Source: Streptomyces chryseus (GTDB taxonomy: Bacteria > Actinomycetota > Actinomycetes > Streptomycetales > Streptomycetaceae). Taken from it: a DNA stretch of 64,000 nucleotides. The position numbers and the translations under genes were made by a program. How positions within the stretch are numbered: position 1 is the stretch's first letter; each line of letters starts with the position of its first letter. This document shows, piece after piece, positions 36,433-45,318 of this stretch. The DNA lies in assembly GCF_014650755.1 (NCBI RefSeq), contig NZ_BMVO01000005.1, positions 186,001-250,000 on the forward strand. The letters run 5' to 3'. The notes under the pieces were generated by a model. It did no database searches. It was not told the DNA's origin and saw nothing but the letters and a program-made list of their open reading frames with translations.

Positions 36433-38208
36433 ATGCCTCGAATGACCGCAGCCCGAGCCGCAGTTGAGATCCTCAAGCGCGAAGGCGTCACGAACGCGTT
36501 CGGTGTGCCGGGCGCGGCGATCAACCCGTTCTACAAGGCCCTCCAGGCGGGCGGTGGCATCGACCACACGCTCGCCCGCCACGTCGAGGGCGCGTCCCAC
36601 ATGGCCGAGGGCTACACCCGCACCAAGGCGGGCAACATCGGTGTCTGCATCGGTACGTCCGGCCCCGCCGGCACCGACATGATCACCGGCCTGTACTCCG
36701 CGATCGGTGACTCCATCCCGATCCTGTGCATCACCGGCCAGGCGCCGACCGCGGTGATCCACAAGGAGGACTTCCAGGCCGTCGACATCGCGTCGATCGC
36801 CAAGCCGGTCACCAAGTGGGCGACCACCGTCCTGGAGGCCGCGCAGGTCCCCGGCGTGTTCCAGCAGGCGTTCCACCTGATGCGCTCCGGCCGGCCGGGC
36901 CCGGTCCTCATCGACCTGCCGATCGACGTCCAGCTCACCGAGATCGAGTTCGACCCCGAGACCTACGAGCCGCTGCCGGTCTACAAGCCCGCGGCCACCC
37001 GCAAGCAGGTCGAGAAGGCCGTCCGGATGCTCGTCGCGTCCGAGCGCCCCCTCATCGTCGCGGGCGGCGGCATCATCAACGCCGACGCGTCCGAGCTGCT
37101 GGTCGAGTTCGCCGAGGTGACCGGCGTCCCGGTCGTCCCGACCCTGATGGGCTGGGGCATCCTCGCCGACGACCACGAGCTGAACGCCGGCATGGTCGGC
37201 CTCCAGACCTCGCACCGCTATGGCAACGCCACGTTCCTGGAGTCGGACTTCGTCCTCGGCATCGGCAACCGCTGGGCCAACCGCCACACCGGCGGCCTGG
37301 ACGTCTACACCAAGGGCCGCACGTTCGTCCACGTCGACATCGAGCCCACCCAGCTCGGCAAGATCTTCGCCCCGGACTACGCGATCGCGTCCGACGCCAA
37401 GGCCGCGCTGGAGCTCTTCGTCGAGGTGGCCAAGGAGCTCAAGGCCGCCGGCGAGCTGCCGGACCGCTCCGCGTGGGCCGCCTCCGCGCAGGAGCGCAAG
37501 GCGACCCTCCAGCGGCGCACCCACTTCGACAACGTGCCGATGAAGCCGCAGCGCGTGTACGAGGAGATGAACCGCGCCTTCGGCCCCGAGACCCGGTACG
37601 TCACCACCATCGGCCTCTCGCAGATCGCCGGCGCGCAGATGCTGCACGTCTACCGGCCGCGCCACTGGATCAACTGCGGCCAGGCGGGCCCGCTCGGCTG
37701 GACGATCCCGGCCGCGCTCGGCGTCGCCACCGCCGACCCCGAGACCCCGGTCGTCGCGCTCTCCGGCGACTACGACTTCCAGTTCATGCTCGAAGAGCTG
37801 GCCGTCGGCGCGCAGCACAACATCCCGTACGTCCACGTCCTGGTGAACAACGCGTACCTCGGCCTGATCCGCCAGGCCCAGCGCAACCTCGACATCAACT
37901 TCCAGGTCAACCTGGAGTTCGAGAACATCAACTCCCCCGAGCTGGGCGTCTACGGCGTGGACCACGTCAAGGTCGCCGAGGGCCTCGGCTGCAAGGCCAT
38001 CCGTGTCACCGAGCCGGACCAGCTGCTGCCGGCCTTCGAGGAGGCGAAGAAGCTCGCCGCCGAGTACCGGGTCCCGGTCGTCGTCGAGGCGATCCTGGAG
38101 CGCGTCACCAACATCTCCATGGGTGTCCAGATCGACGGCGTCAACGAGTGGGAAGAGCTGGCCACCGAGCCGGGCCACGCCCCCACGGCGATCCGTCCGC
38201 TCGTCTGA
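36433..38208 (+). CDS. gcl: Glyoxylate carboligase (tartronate-semialdehyde synthase)
   Basis: A 591-residue ThDP enzyme matching Gcl over its full length: [20 protein letters not shown] at the start, [20 protein letters not shown] and [16 protein letters not shown] in the ThDP/Mg domain, and the C-terminal [17 protein letters not shown]. Position ~50 of the PYR domain, normally the catalytic Glu of ThDP enzymes, is the RHVEGASH segment with Val next to Glu, as in known Gcl proteins. It condenses two glyoxylates to tartronate semialdehyde plus CO2. The next steps are encoded by garR and hyi about 6 kb downstream, and a shared double-dyad operator connects them. GAGCAGGAG precedes ATG 36433. 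Confidence 0.95.
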   Translation: MPRMTAARAAVEILKREGVTNAFGVPGAAINPFYKALQAGGGIDHTLARHVEGASHMAEGYTRTKAGNIGVCIGTSGPAGTDMITGLYSAIGDSIPILCITGQAPTAVIHKEDFQAVDIASIAKPVTKWATTVLEAAQVPGVFQQAFHLMRSGRPGPVLIDLPIDVQLTEIEFDPETYEPLPVYKPAATRKQVEKAVRMLVASERPLIVAGGGIINADASELLVEFAEVTGVPVVPTLMGWGILADDHELNAGMVGLQTSHRYGNATFLESDFVLGIGNRWANRHTGGLDVYTKGRTFVHVDIEPTQLGKIFAPDYAIASDAKAALELFVEVAKELKAAGELPDRSAWAASAQERKATLQRRTHFDNVPMKPQRVYEEMNRAFGPETRYVTTIGLSQIAGAQMLHVYRPRHWINCGQAGPLGWTIPAALGVATADPETPVVALSGDYDFQFMLEELAVGAQHNIPYVHVLVNNAYLGLIRQAQRNLDINFQVNLEFENINSPELGVYGVDHVKVAEGLGCKAIRVTEPDQLLPAFEEAKKLAAEYRVPVVVEAILERVTNISMGVQIDGVNEWEELATEPGHAPTAIRPLV

Positions 38209-38238
38209 CGGACCCCGCTCCCGCCCCGCCCCGCCCGT

Positions 38239-38276
38239 CCCGAGGCCCGGACTGCTTCCGCAGTCCGGGCCTCGGG
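38239..38276 (+). terminator. Rho-independent-like hairpin after gcl
   Basis: A perfect 17-bp stem (38239-38255 with 38260-38276) encloses a TTCC loop, 30 bp past the gcl stop. This is a very stable intrinsic terminator without a T-tract, as usual in Streptomyces. Confidence 0.88.
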
Positions 38277-38404
38277 CCGTCCGGCGTACCCCGTACACCC
38301 CATGGAGTCCTCCGGCTTGCGCGGTCCGGACACAGCGGCTGCTCTTGAACCGGCACCCGCATCCGGTGCCCGTCCGGCCCCACCGCTTCGAGGGAGTGCC
38401 ACCA

Positions 38405-39811
38405 GTGCGCCTCAACCGTCCTGTGCCGTCCCGCTTGTCCCGTCCGGGGGCACGAGCCGCCGTCGGCATCCTCGCGACGCTCGCACTCGTCGCCGTACCC
38501 GCCGCGGCCGGACCCACCGCCGTCGCCGACGACCGCCGGGCGCCCGCCGCCGACGCCTCGGCGGTCCGCCACTGGAACGCCGTCGCCACGCAGACGATCA
38601 GCGCGAGCCTCGGCGCCATGCACCCCTCGGGACAGGTGGCGCTCTGGCACGGCCTCGTCTCCGCCGCCGTGCACAACGCCGTGGCCGGCATCGAGGGGCG
38701 GTACGCCCTCTACAAGTGGAAGGCCAGGGGCCCCGCCACCGCGTCGCCCGAGGCCGCCGCGGTGACCGCCGCGCACCGCACGCTGGTGGCCTGGTTCCCC
38801 GCGTCCCAGACCCGGCTCGACGCCGAGTACACCGCCTCCCTGGCCCGGATCCCCGACGGCGCGGCCGAGCGCCAGGGCATCGCCTACGGGGAGCGGGCCG
38901 CCGAACACATCGTCAGGCTCCGGGAAGGAGACGGCCGGTTCGAGCCGGTCGAGTACACCGCCGCGCCCGAGCCCGGCGTCTGGCGGCCGACGCCGCCCGC
39001 CCACCAGCCGTACCTCGACGTCTGGCTCGGCACCGTGCGCCCGCTGCTGCTCACGTCCCCGGACCAGGTCCGCCCCGGCCCGCCGCCGGCCCTGACCTCG
39101 GCCCGCTACGCCCGGGACGTCAACGAGGTGAAGACCATGGGCGTGAAGGGCGGTTCGGGCAGGACCGCGCACCAGACCGAGACCGCCCTCTTCTTCGGCG
39201 GCAACCTGCTGGTGCAGTTCCAGACGGCCTTCCGGGACCACGCCGCCCGGCACCGTCTCGGCATCGCCGACACGGCGCGGCTGTTCGCCGCGGTGAACAC
39301 CTCGGCGGCCGACGCGGTGATCGCCTCCTGGGACTCCAAGCTCCACTACGGTTTCTGGCGGCCCATCAGCGCCGTCCAGCTGGCCGACACGGACGGCAAC
39401 CCCGCCACCGATGCCGTCCCGGGGTGGCAGCCGCTGCTCGTGACGCCCCCGCACCCCGACTACGTCAGCGGCCACGCCGCGGTCGCCGCGGCCGTGCTGC
39501 GGACCGCCGCCGGTGTCCTCGGCACCGCGCGCCTCGACCTGTACGTCCGCTCCGAGGCCACCTCCACGACCCGGCACTACGCGCACGCCGACCGGTTCAA
39601 CCAGGACATGGTCGACGCGCGGGTGTGGGGCGGCATCCACTTCCGCAGCGCGGACCTCGCAGGCTGCCACGCCGGCAACCGCATCGGGGACTGGGCGCTC
39701 GGCCACTACTTCCAGCCGCTGCGGACGTCCGGCCCGCCGATGTCCCGCCCGGCCCGCCCGGCACACACGCCGCCGCTGTCCCGGGCGGCGCTGCCGAAGT
39801 GCCCGCGCTGA
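38405..39811 (+). CDS. Secreted vanadium-dependent haloperoxidase / PAP2-type protein
   Basis: A 468-residue exported protein with a twin-Arg-lacking signal peptide (AAVGILATLALVAVPAAAGP). The vanadate-binding triad of the haloperoxidase/PAP2 superfamily is intact: KLHYGFWRP (Lys and Arg of the first motif), YVSGHAA (Ser-Gly-His) and ARVWGGIHF (Arg and His of the third motif). Known members oxidise halides with H2O2 or act as phosphatases. Export and lack of an adjacent halogenated-product pathway leave the substrate open, although an rppA/P450 pair lies immediately downstream. GTG 38405 follows CGAGGGAGTG. Confidence 0.88.
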   Translation: MRLNRPVPSRLSRPGARAAVGILATLALVAVPAAAGPTAVADDRRAPAADASAVRHWNAVATQTISASLGAMHPSGQVALWHGLVSAAVHNAVAGIEGRYALYKWKARGPATASPEAAAVTAAHRTLVAWFPASQTRLDAEYTASLARIPDGAAERQGIAYGERAAEHIVRLREGDGRFEPVEYTAAPEPGVWRPTPPAHQPYLDVWLGTVRPLLLTSPDQVRPGPPPALTSARYARDVNEVKTMGVKGGSGRTAHQTETALFFGGNLLVQFQTAFRDHAARHRLGIADTARLFAAVNTSAADAVIASWDSKLHYGFWRPISAVQLADTDGNPATDAVPGWQPLLVTPPHPDYVSGHAAVAAAVLRTAAGVLGTARLDLYVRSEATSTTRHYAHADRFNQDMVDARVWGGIHFRSADLAGCHAGNRIGDWALGHYFQPLRTSGPPMSRPARPAHTPPLSRAALPKCPR

Positions 39812-39916
39812 AGTCCGAATTTCCCTCTAATCGGTTGAACAACCCGCTTGAGGACATGACCGTCCCCCCGATTGGGGAAGTGTGTCGGACATCGACCGCA
39901 CACCGTCTGGAGCAAC

Positions 39917-41128
39917 GTGGAGACCGAGAGCACCGGCACCGTATGGAGCTGCCCCTTCGACTACGCGGAGGCCCTCGAGTTCGACCCCCAGCTCCGGCGG
40001 ATGCTGGAGGCCGACCCCGTGGCCCGTATCCGCATGCCGTACGGCGAAGGGGAGGCCTGGCTCGTCACACGCTACGAGGACGTGCGGACGGTGACCACCG
40101 ACCGGCGGTTCAGCCGCAGCGCGGTCAAGGGCCGCGACTTCCCCCGGATGACGCCCGAGCCGATCGTGCAGTCGGAGTCGATCAACCTCATGGACCCGCC
40201 GGCCAGCAGCCGGCTGCGCAGCCTGGTCGCCAAGAGCTTCGCGCCGCGCCACGTCGAGCGGATGCGGCAGCGCACCCAGAGCGTCGTCGACCTGATGCTC
40301 GACCGGATGGCCGACCTCGGCTCGCCCGCCGACCTCGTCGAACACGTCGCGGCGCCGCTGCCGCTCATGACCATCTGCGAGGTCCTCGCCATCCCGGAGG
40401 ACGACCGGCCCCGGCTGCGCGCGCACGCCCTCACCATGATGAACGTGAGCGCCGGCAACCGGGAGGCCGCCGTCCGCGCCAAGGCGGCCCTGCGCGGCTA
40501 CTTCGCCGAGCTCAGCTCCGAGCGGCGCCGGTCGCCCGGCGACGACCTGATCAGTACGCTGGCCACCGCCCGCGAGGGCGCGGAGCTGCTCGACGACGAC
40601 GAGCTCGCGGTCATGTCGATGGTGCTCCTCATCACGGGCCAGGACACCACGACGTACGAGATCGGGAACATCGCGTACACCCTGCTCACCCGCCCCGACG
40701 TGCTCGGCGCGCTGCGTGCGCGTCCCTCCGCGCTCCCGGCGGCGATCGAGGAGCTGCTGCGCTTCATCCCCTTCCGCAAGGGCGTCGGCATCCCGCGGAT
40801 CGCCACCGAGGACGTGGAGCTGGGCGGGGTGCTGATCCGGGCCGGGGACGTCGTCCATGTCTCGTACCTCACCGCGAACCGGGACGAGCGGAAGTTCGAC
40901 CGGCCCGACGAGCTGGACGTCAACCGGCCCACCGTGCCCCACATGACCTTCGGCTGGGGGGCGCACCACTGCCTCGGCGCGCCTCTCGCGGCGATGGAGC
41001 TCGAAGTCGTCTTCGCCACGCTCCTCGACCGCTTTCCCGGGTTGCGGCTCGCGGGCGAGCCGTCGGACGTGCGGTGGAACACGACATCCATCTGGCGCCA
41101 CCCGCTCGGCCTGCCCGTCGCGTGGTGA
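39917..41128 (+). CDS. Cytochrome P450, CYP158A-like
   Basis: A 403-residue P450. The haem loop is FGWGAHHCLGAPLA with the Cys ligand, the I-helix motif is LLITGQDTTTYE, and the K-helix ExxR is in IEELLRFIPFRKGVG. The N-terminal stretch RIRMPYGEGEAWLVTRYEDV strongly recalls CYP158A2, which couples flaviolin, and the gene adjoins the tetrahydroxynaphthalene synthase gene. It probably dimerises or polymerises flaviolin to pigments. In Streptomyces coelicolor the order is rppA then P450; here the P450 comes first, with 123 bp of tandem repeats between. GTG 39917 follows TCTGGAG. Confidence 0.88.
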   Translation: METESTGTVWSCPFDYAEALEFDPQLRRMLEADPVARIRMPYGEGEAWLVTRYEDVRTVTTDRRFSRSAVKGRDFPRMTPEPIVQSESINLMDPPASSRLRSLVAKSFAPRHVERMRQRTQSVVDLMLDRMADLGSPADLVEHVAAPLPLMTICEVLAIPEDDRPRLRAHALTMMNVSAGNREAAVRAKAALRGYFAELSSERRRSPGDDLISTLATAREGAELLDDDELAVMSMVLLITGQDTTTYEIGNIAYTLLTRPDVLGALRARPSALPAAIEELLRFIPFRKGVGIPRIATEDVELGGVLIRAGDVVHVSYLTANRDERKFDRPDELDVNRPTVPHMTFGWGAHHCLGAPLAAMELEVVFATLLDRFPGLRLAGEPSDVRWNTTSIWRHPLGLPVAW

Positions 41129-41207
41129 GCACCGCCCGCGCGAGAACCGCCCGTGCGACGACCGCTTGTGTGACGACCGCCCGTGGTGACGACCGCCCGT
41201 GGTGACG
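41126..41207 (+). repeat. Imperfect 15-16-bp tandem repeats between P450 and rppA
   Basis: Four to five copies of a unit related to GACGACCGCCCGTGGT run head to tail, starting at the P450 stop codon and ending about 45 bp before the rppA start. The last two copies are identical. Their role is unknown; they could arise by slippage or affect readthrough. Confidence 0.75.
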
Positions 41208-41251
41208 AGAGCCCGGCCGTACCGCTGCCCGGCATGAGACAAGGAAGAACC

Positions 41252-42364
41252 ATGGCCACACTGTGCCGACCGTCCGTCGCCGTACCCGACCACGTCATCA
41301 GCATGGAGCAGACGCTGGAACTGGCCCGCGAGACGCACGCGGACCATCCGCAGCGCGGCCTCGTCCTGCGCCTCATCGAGAACACGGGTGTCCGCACCCG
41401 CCACCTCGTCCAGCCGATCGAGGACACCCTGCGCCACCCCGGTTTCGAGGCCCGCAACCGGTTGTACGAGGCCGAGGCCAAGGAGCGCGTCCCCGGCGTC
41501 GTACGCCAGGCGCTCGCCCACGCCGAGGTGGAGCCCGGCGAGATCGACCTGATCGTCTACGTCTCCTGCACCGGCTTCATGATGCCGTCCCTGACGGCCT
41601 GGCTGATCAACTCCATGGGCTTCCGGCCGGAGACCAGACAGCTGCCCATCGCCCAGCTCGGCTGCGCCGCCGGTGGTGCGGCGATCAATCGGGCGCACGA
41701 CTTCTGCACGGCGTATCCGAAGGCCAACGTGCTGATCGTGTCCTGCGAGTTCTGCTCGCTGTGCTACCAGCCGACCGACCTGGGAGTGGGCTCGCTGCTC
41801 TCCAACGGGCTGTTCGGCGACGCGATCTCGGCGGCCGTCGTCCGCGGCGAGGGCGGCGTCGGCATGCGCATCGAGCGCAACGGCTCGCACCTCGTGCCCA
41901 ACACGGAGGACTGGATCTCCTACGCCGTACGGGACACCGGGTTCCACTTCATGCTCGACAAGCGGGTGCCCGGCACCATGGAGATGCTCGCCCCGGCGCT
42001 CAAGTCACTGGTCGCCCAGCACAGCTGGGAGGTCGCGCGGATGGACTTCTTCATCGTTCACGCGGGCGGCCCGCGCATCCTCGACGACCTGTGCTTCTAC
42101 CTCGACCTGCCGCCGGAGATGTTCCGGTTCAGCCGGGCCACGCTCACCGAGCGCGGGAACATCGCCAGTTCGGTGGTCTTCGACGCCCTGGCGCGGCTGT
42201 TCGACGAGGGAACCGTGAAGCACGGGGCCGGCGGTCTCGTCGCCGGGTTCGGCCCCGGCATCACGGCCGAGACCGCCATCGGCCGGTGGGTGGGCGCGTC
42301 CCCGGCCGGTGTCCACGCGGTCGCCGCGCCCGTGGCCGAGGCGGCGGCGGTGCCGGTCGGCTGA
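41252..42364 (+). CDS. rppA: Type III polyketide synthase, 1,3,6,8-tetrahydroxynaphthalene synthase
   Basis: A 370-residue chalcone-synthase-superfamily enzyme. The catalytic Cys is in QLGCAAGGAAINRAH (about residue 138). The cavity Cys in YVSCTGFMMPS, which RppA uses for malonyl-primer chemistry, is also present. His in FFIVHAGGPRILDD and Asn in TLTERGNIASS complete the triad. It should make tetrahydroxynaphthalene from five malonyl-CoA; this oxidises to flaviolin, the presumed substrate of the upstream P450. AAGGAAG precedes ATG 41252. A 20-bp stem terminator lies just downstream. Confidence 0.93.
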   Translation: MATLCRPSVAVPDHVISMEQTLELARETHADHPQRGLVLRLIENTGVRTRHLVQPIEDTLRHPGFEARNRLYEAEAKERVPGVVRQALAHAEVEPGEIDLIVYVSCTGFMMPSLTAWLINSMGFRPETRQLPIAQLGCAAGGAAINRAHDFCTAYPKANVLIVSCEFCSLCYQPTDLGVGSLLSNGLFGDAISAAVVRGEGGVGMRIERNGSHLVPNTEDWISYAVRDTGFHFMLDKRVPGTMEMLAPALKSLVAQHSWEVARMDFFIVHAGGPRILDDLCFYLDLPPEMFRFSRATLTERGNIASSVVFDALARLFDEGTVKHGAGGLVAGFGPGITAETAIGRWVGASPAGVHAVAAPVAEAAAVPVG

Positions 42365-42381
42365 CCGGCCGGGAAACCTGA

Positions 42382-42427
42382 AGGGCGCGGGGTGCGTACG
42401 GGACCGTCCGTACGCACCCCGCGCCCT
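42382..42427 (+). terminator. Very strong hairpin terminator after rppA
   Basis: A perfect 20-bp stem (42382-42401 with 42408-42427) encloses the six-base loop GACCGT, 17 bp past the rppA stop. The remaining 285 bp up to the convergent catalase stop hold no supported gene. Confidence 0.9.
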
Positions 42428-42712
42428 GGCAGGGAAGCTGATGCCGCCCGGCGGAACGAGGCTGGCGCGACAGGACGTTCGCACCGCCGGGCGGAGTTCG
42501 GGGGAAGGGGTTCCGCGGCGGTGGGCGATGAGCTTTCGGGCGTCCTCCCCTCAGGTCGAGGAGGGCGTTCCTTGAGCCTTGACCACCGCACTGGCTCGCT
42601 CGCCGCCGCGGCACCTTCCGTCCGTATCGCCGGCCACCCCTCATCCGGGCCGGTGGTACGGACTGCGCGGTCGGCCTGACCTCCCGTCGGGCCCGCCGCG
42701 CGGTCTGGGTGA

Positions 42713-44170
42713 CTAGTCCTCGCGCAGGGCGCGGACCGCTTCCTCGACGCGCTTGCCGTAGTCCGCGTCCGCGGCGTGGAAGTGGGCGAGGTTCTTCTCG
42801 ATCACGTCGTCGCGGGTGACCTGCGACAGGCCGCCGGCGATGTTCGCGACCAGACGGGACTTCTCCTCGGCCGACATCAGGCGGTAGAGCTCACCGGCCT
42901 GGAAGAAGTCGTCGTCCTTGACGTGGACGGCGGCCGCGTGCGTTCCGGTCCAGCCGGCCAGCGCCAGCGGGGCGGAGAGCGCCGCGTCGGTCTGCGCGGG
43001 ACCGTCGTACGAGTTGGGCTCGTAGTTCTTGTCGTGGCGCGAGCCGTAGCGGGTCGCCATGGCGCCGTCCCGGCCGTAGTTGTCGGCCGAGGTCGCCTTC
43101 GGGGCGTTCACCGGCAGCTGGGTGTGGTTGACACCGAGGCGGTAGCGGTGGGCGTCCGCGTAGGCGAAGAGGCGGCCCTGGAGCATCTTGTCGGGCGAGG
43201 GGCCGATGCCCGGAACGAAGTTGTTCGGGGAGAACGCGGCCTGCTCGACCTCGGCGAAGACGTTGTCCGGGTTCCGGTCGAGGACCAGCCGGCCGACCCG
43301 CTGGAGCGGGTAGTCCGCGTGCGGCCACACCTTGGTGAGGTCGAACGGGTTGAAGCGGTAGTCCGGGGCCTCGGCCGCCGGCATGATCTGGACGTACAGC
43401 GTCCAGGACGGGTTGACGCCGCGCTCGATGGCCTGGAGCAGGTCCGTCTGGTGCGAGTTGGCGTCCTTGCCGACGAGCTCGGCGGCCTGCTCGGACGACA
43501 GCGAGCGGATGCCCTGGTTCGTCTTGAAGTGGTACTTGACGAAGAAGGCCTCGCCCGCGGCGTTCGTCCACTGGTAGGTGTGCGAGCCGTAGCCGTTCAT
43601 GTGGCGGTACGACGCGGGGATGCCGCGGTCGCCCATCAGCCAGGTGATCTGGTGCGTCGCCTCGGGGGCGTGCGCCCAGAAGTCCCAGACGTTGTCCGGC
43701 TCCTGCTTGCCCGTGAAGGGGTCGCGCTTCTGGGAGTGGATGAAGTCGGGGAACTTGATCGGGTCCTTGATGAAGAACACCGGGGTGTTGTTGCCGACGA
43801 GGTCGTAGTTGCCCTCTTCGGTGTAGAACTTCAGCGCGAAACCGCGCGGGTCGCGGACCGCGTCCGCGCCGCCGAGGTTGTCCGCGACGGTGGAGAAGCG
43901 GATGAACGTCTCGGTGCGCTTGCCCACCTCGCCGAGGAAGTTCGCGCGGGTGAAGCCGGTGACGTCGTCCGTCACCTCGAAGTAGCCGTACGCGCCCGAG
44001 CCGCGGGCGTGGACGACGCGCTCCGGGATGCGCTCACGGTTGAACCGGGCCAGCTTCTCCAGCAGGTGCTGGTCCTGGAGGAGGAGCGGGCCGCCGACAC
44101 CGGCGGAGGCGGAATTCTGGTTGTCGGCGACCGGGGCGCCTGACTCGGTCGTGAGCACACGCTTCGACAT
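42713..44170 (-). CDS. Monofunctional haem catalase (clade 3 size)
   Basis: A 485-residue small-subunit catalase. The distal His is in PERVVHARGSGAYGYFE, the distal Asn in YDLVGNNTPVFFIKDP, and the proximal haem Tyr in GRLFAYADAHRYRLG. The FIRFSTVADNLGGADAVRD segment is also typical. It detoxifies H2O2 in the cytoplasm. The 15-bp palindrome upstream also occurs before the uricase operon, suggesting induction together with an H2O2-generating pathway. It lies between rppA and garR and forms its own transcription unit. Confidence 0.96.
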   Translation of the reverse strand: MSKRVLTTESGAPVADNQNSASAGVGGPLLLQDQHLLEKLARFNRERIPERVVHARGSGAYGYFEVTDDVTGFTRANFLGEVGKRTETFIRFSTVADNLGGADAVRDPRGFALKFYTEEGNYDLVGNNTPVFFIKDPIKFPDFIHSQKRDPFTGKQEPDNVWDFWAHAPEATHQITWLMGDRGIPASYRHMNGYGSHTYQWTNAAGEAFFVKYHFKTNQGIRSLSSEQAAELVGKDANSHQTDLLQAIERGVNPSWTLYVQIMPAAEAPDYRFNPFDLTKVWPHADYPLQRVGRLVLDRNPDNVFAEVEQAAFSPNNFVPGIGPSPDKMLQGRLFAYADAHRYRLGVNHTQLPVNAPKATSADNYGRDGAMATRYGSRHDKNYEPNSYDGPAQTDAALSAPLALAGWTGTHAAAVHVKDDDFFQAGELYRLMSAEEKSRLVANIAGGLSQVTRDDVIEKNLAHFHAADADYGKRVEEAVRALRED

Positions 44171-44233
44171 GGGGACCTTCCTGCGGAAATCTGCTGGCGG
44201 CGTGAGGAGCGTAAGTACGCACCGAGCGTGACG

Positions 44234-44248
44234 TCAACAGTTTGTTGA
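44234..44248. promoter_or_regulatory. Catalase-promoter palindrome shared with the uricase operon
   Basis: TCAACA-GTT-TGTTGA (15 bp) lies 63 bp upstream of the catalase start. Read toward the gene it gives TTCAACAAACTGTTGACG, identical at 17 of 18 positions to 51732-51749 before uraD. Distance to the start codon is also nearly the same (63 versus 60 bases). Confidence 0.75.
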
Positions 44249-44291
44249 AGTTGAAGAGAGGGATCGGCGCGGACTGAACCGAAAAAAATGG

Positions 44292-44353
44292 AATCCGGGC
44301 GACGGCGGCGCCTGGGCGCGACAGGACAGGTGTCAGCGACGCCGCCGCCCGGA
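44292..44353 (-). terminator. Hairpin downstream of garR
   Basis: TCCGGGCGACGGCGGCG (44294-44310) can pair with CGCCGCCGCCCGGA (44340-44353) across a loop of about 29 bases. The stem has two mismatches. It lies between the garR stop and the catalase promoter and probably ends hyi-garR transcription. Confidence 0.5.
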
Positions 44354-44363
44354 AGTCGGGGGG

Positions 44364-45269
44364 TCAGCTCTGGACGGGCTGACCGGACAGGCGCTCGACG
44401 GCGCGCAGCAGGGCGGAGTGGTCCAGGCCACCGTCACCCTGGGCGCGCAGCGAGGCGACCAGCTGGGCCACGACCGCGCCGACCGGGAGCGCCGCACCGA
44501 CATTGCGGGCGGCGTCGGTGACGATGCCCATGTCCTTGTGGTGCAGGTCGATCCGGAAGCCGGGGGCGAAGTCCCGGTTGAGGAAGTTGTCCTTCTTGCG
44601 GGTCAGGACGGTCGAGCCGGCCAGTCCGCCGTTGAGGACATCGAGGGCGGCGGCGAGGTCCACGCCGGACTTCTCCAGGAAGACCACGGCCTCGGCGCAC
44701 GCCTGGATGTTGACCGCGACGATCAGCTGGTTGGCCGCCTTCACCGTCTGGCCGGAGCCGTGCGGGCCGCACAGGACGATGGTCTTGCCCAGTGCTTCGA
44801 GCACCGGCTTGGCGGACTCGAAGTCCTCCTGCGAACCGCCGACCATGATGGACAGTACGGCCTCGATCGCGCCGGCCTCGCCGCCGGACACCGGGGCGTC
44901 CAGGACGCGCAGGCCCTTCTCGGCACCGGCCTTGCCCAGGTCGACGGAGGTCTGCGGCGTGATGGAGGACATGTCGATCAGGAGGGCGCCCTTCTTGGCG
45001 TTCTCCAGGATGCCGTCCGGACCGTACGCGATCGCCTCGACCTGCGGGGAGGCGGGCACCATCGTGATGATGACGTCGGCGTCCTTGACGGCCTCGGCGA
45101 TCGAGGACGCGCCCTTGCCGCCGGCGGCGACGAGGCGGTCGATCTTCGGCTGCTCAAGGGTGTAGCCGGTGACGTCGTAACCCGCCTTCAGCAGGTTCTC
45201 GGACATGGGGGAGCCCATGATGCCGAGGCCGATGAAGCCGATGGACGGGAGGGAGGTGGGGTTGCTCAT
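44364..45269 (-). CDS. garR: 2-hydroxy-3-oxopropionate (tartronate semialdehyde) reductase
   Basis: A 301-residue beta-hydroxyacid dehydrogenase. The N-terminal Rossmann motif is IGFIGLGIMGSPMSENLLKA, the substrate-binding DAPVSGGEAGA motif is at about residues 116-126, and the catalytic Lys is in GSGQTVKAANQLIV. It reduces tartronate semialdehyde to D-glycerate with NAD(P)H, the step after Gcl. I chose ATG 45269 because AAAGAGG precedes it; a start seven codons upstream lacks this. It is the second gene of the hyi-garR operon, separated from hyi by a 14-bp tandem duplication. Confidence 0.93.
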   Translation of the reverse strand: MSNPTSLPSIGFIGLGIMGSPMSENLLKAGYDVTGYTLEQPKIDRLVAAGGKGASSIAEAVKDADVIITMVPASPQVEAIAYGPDGILENAKKGALLIDMSSITPQTSVDLGKAGAEKGLRVLDAPVSGGEAGAIEAVLSIMVGGSQEDFESAKPVLEALGKTIVLCGPHGSGQTVKAANQLIVAVNIQACAEAVVFLEKSGVDLAAALDVLNGGLAGSTVLTRKKDNFLNRDFAPGFRIDLHHKDMGIVTDAARNVGAALPVGAVVAQLVASLRAQGDGGLDHSALLRAVERLSGQPVQS

Positions 45270-45281
45270 GATGGGTGCCTC

Positions 45282-45309
45282 TTTCAACACACGCGTTTCA
45301 ACACACGCG
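45282..45309. repeat. 14-bp tandem duplication in the hyi-garR gap
   Basis: TTTCAACACACGCG occurs twice in perfect tandem (45282-45295 and 45296-45309). Each copy holds TCAACA, the half-site of the catalase/uricase palindrome, here in direct orientation. Confidence 0.85.
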
Positions 45310-45318
45310 CAGACGGGG

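Noticed and set aside
41126..41207. Possible CRISPR-like array in the P450-rppA spacer
   Set aside because: Units are 15-16 bp, contiguous without unique spacers, and no cas genes are present; it is a simple tandem repeat.
42428..42712. Small open frames between rppA and catalase
   Set aside because: They overlap the terminator or have no start signals; the region reads as a convergent 3' spacer.
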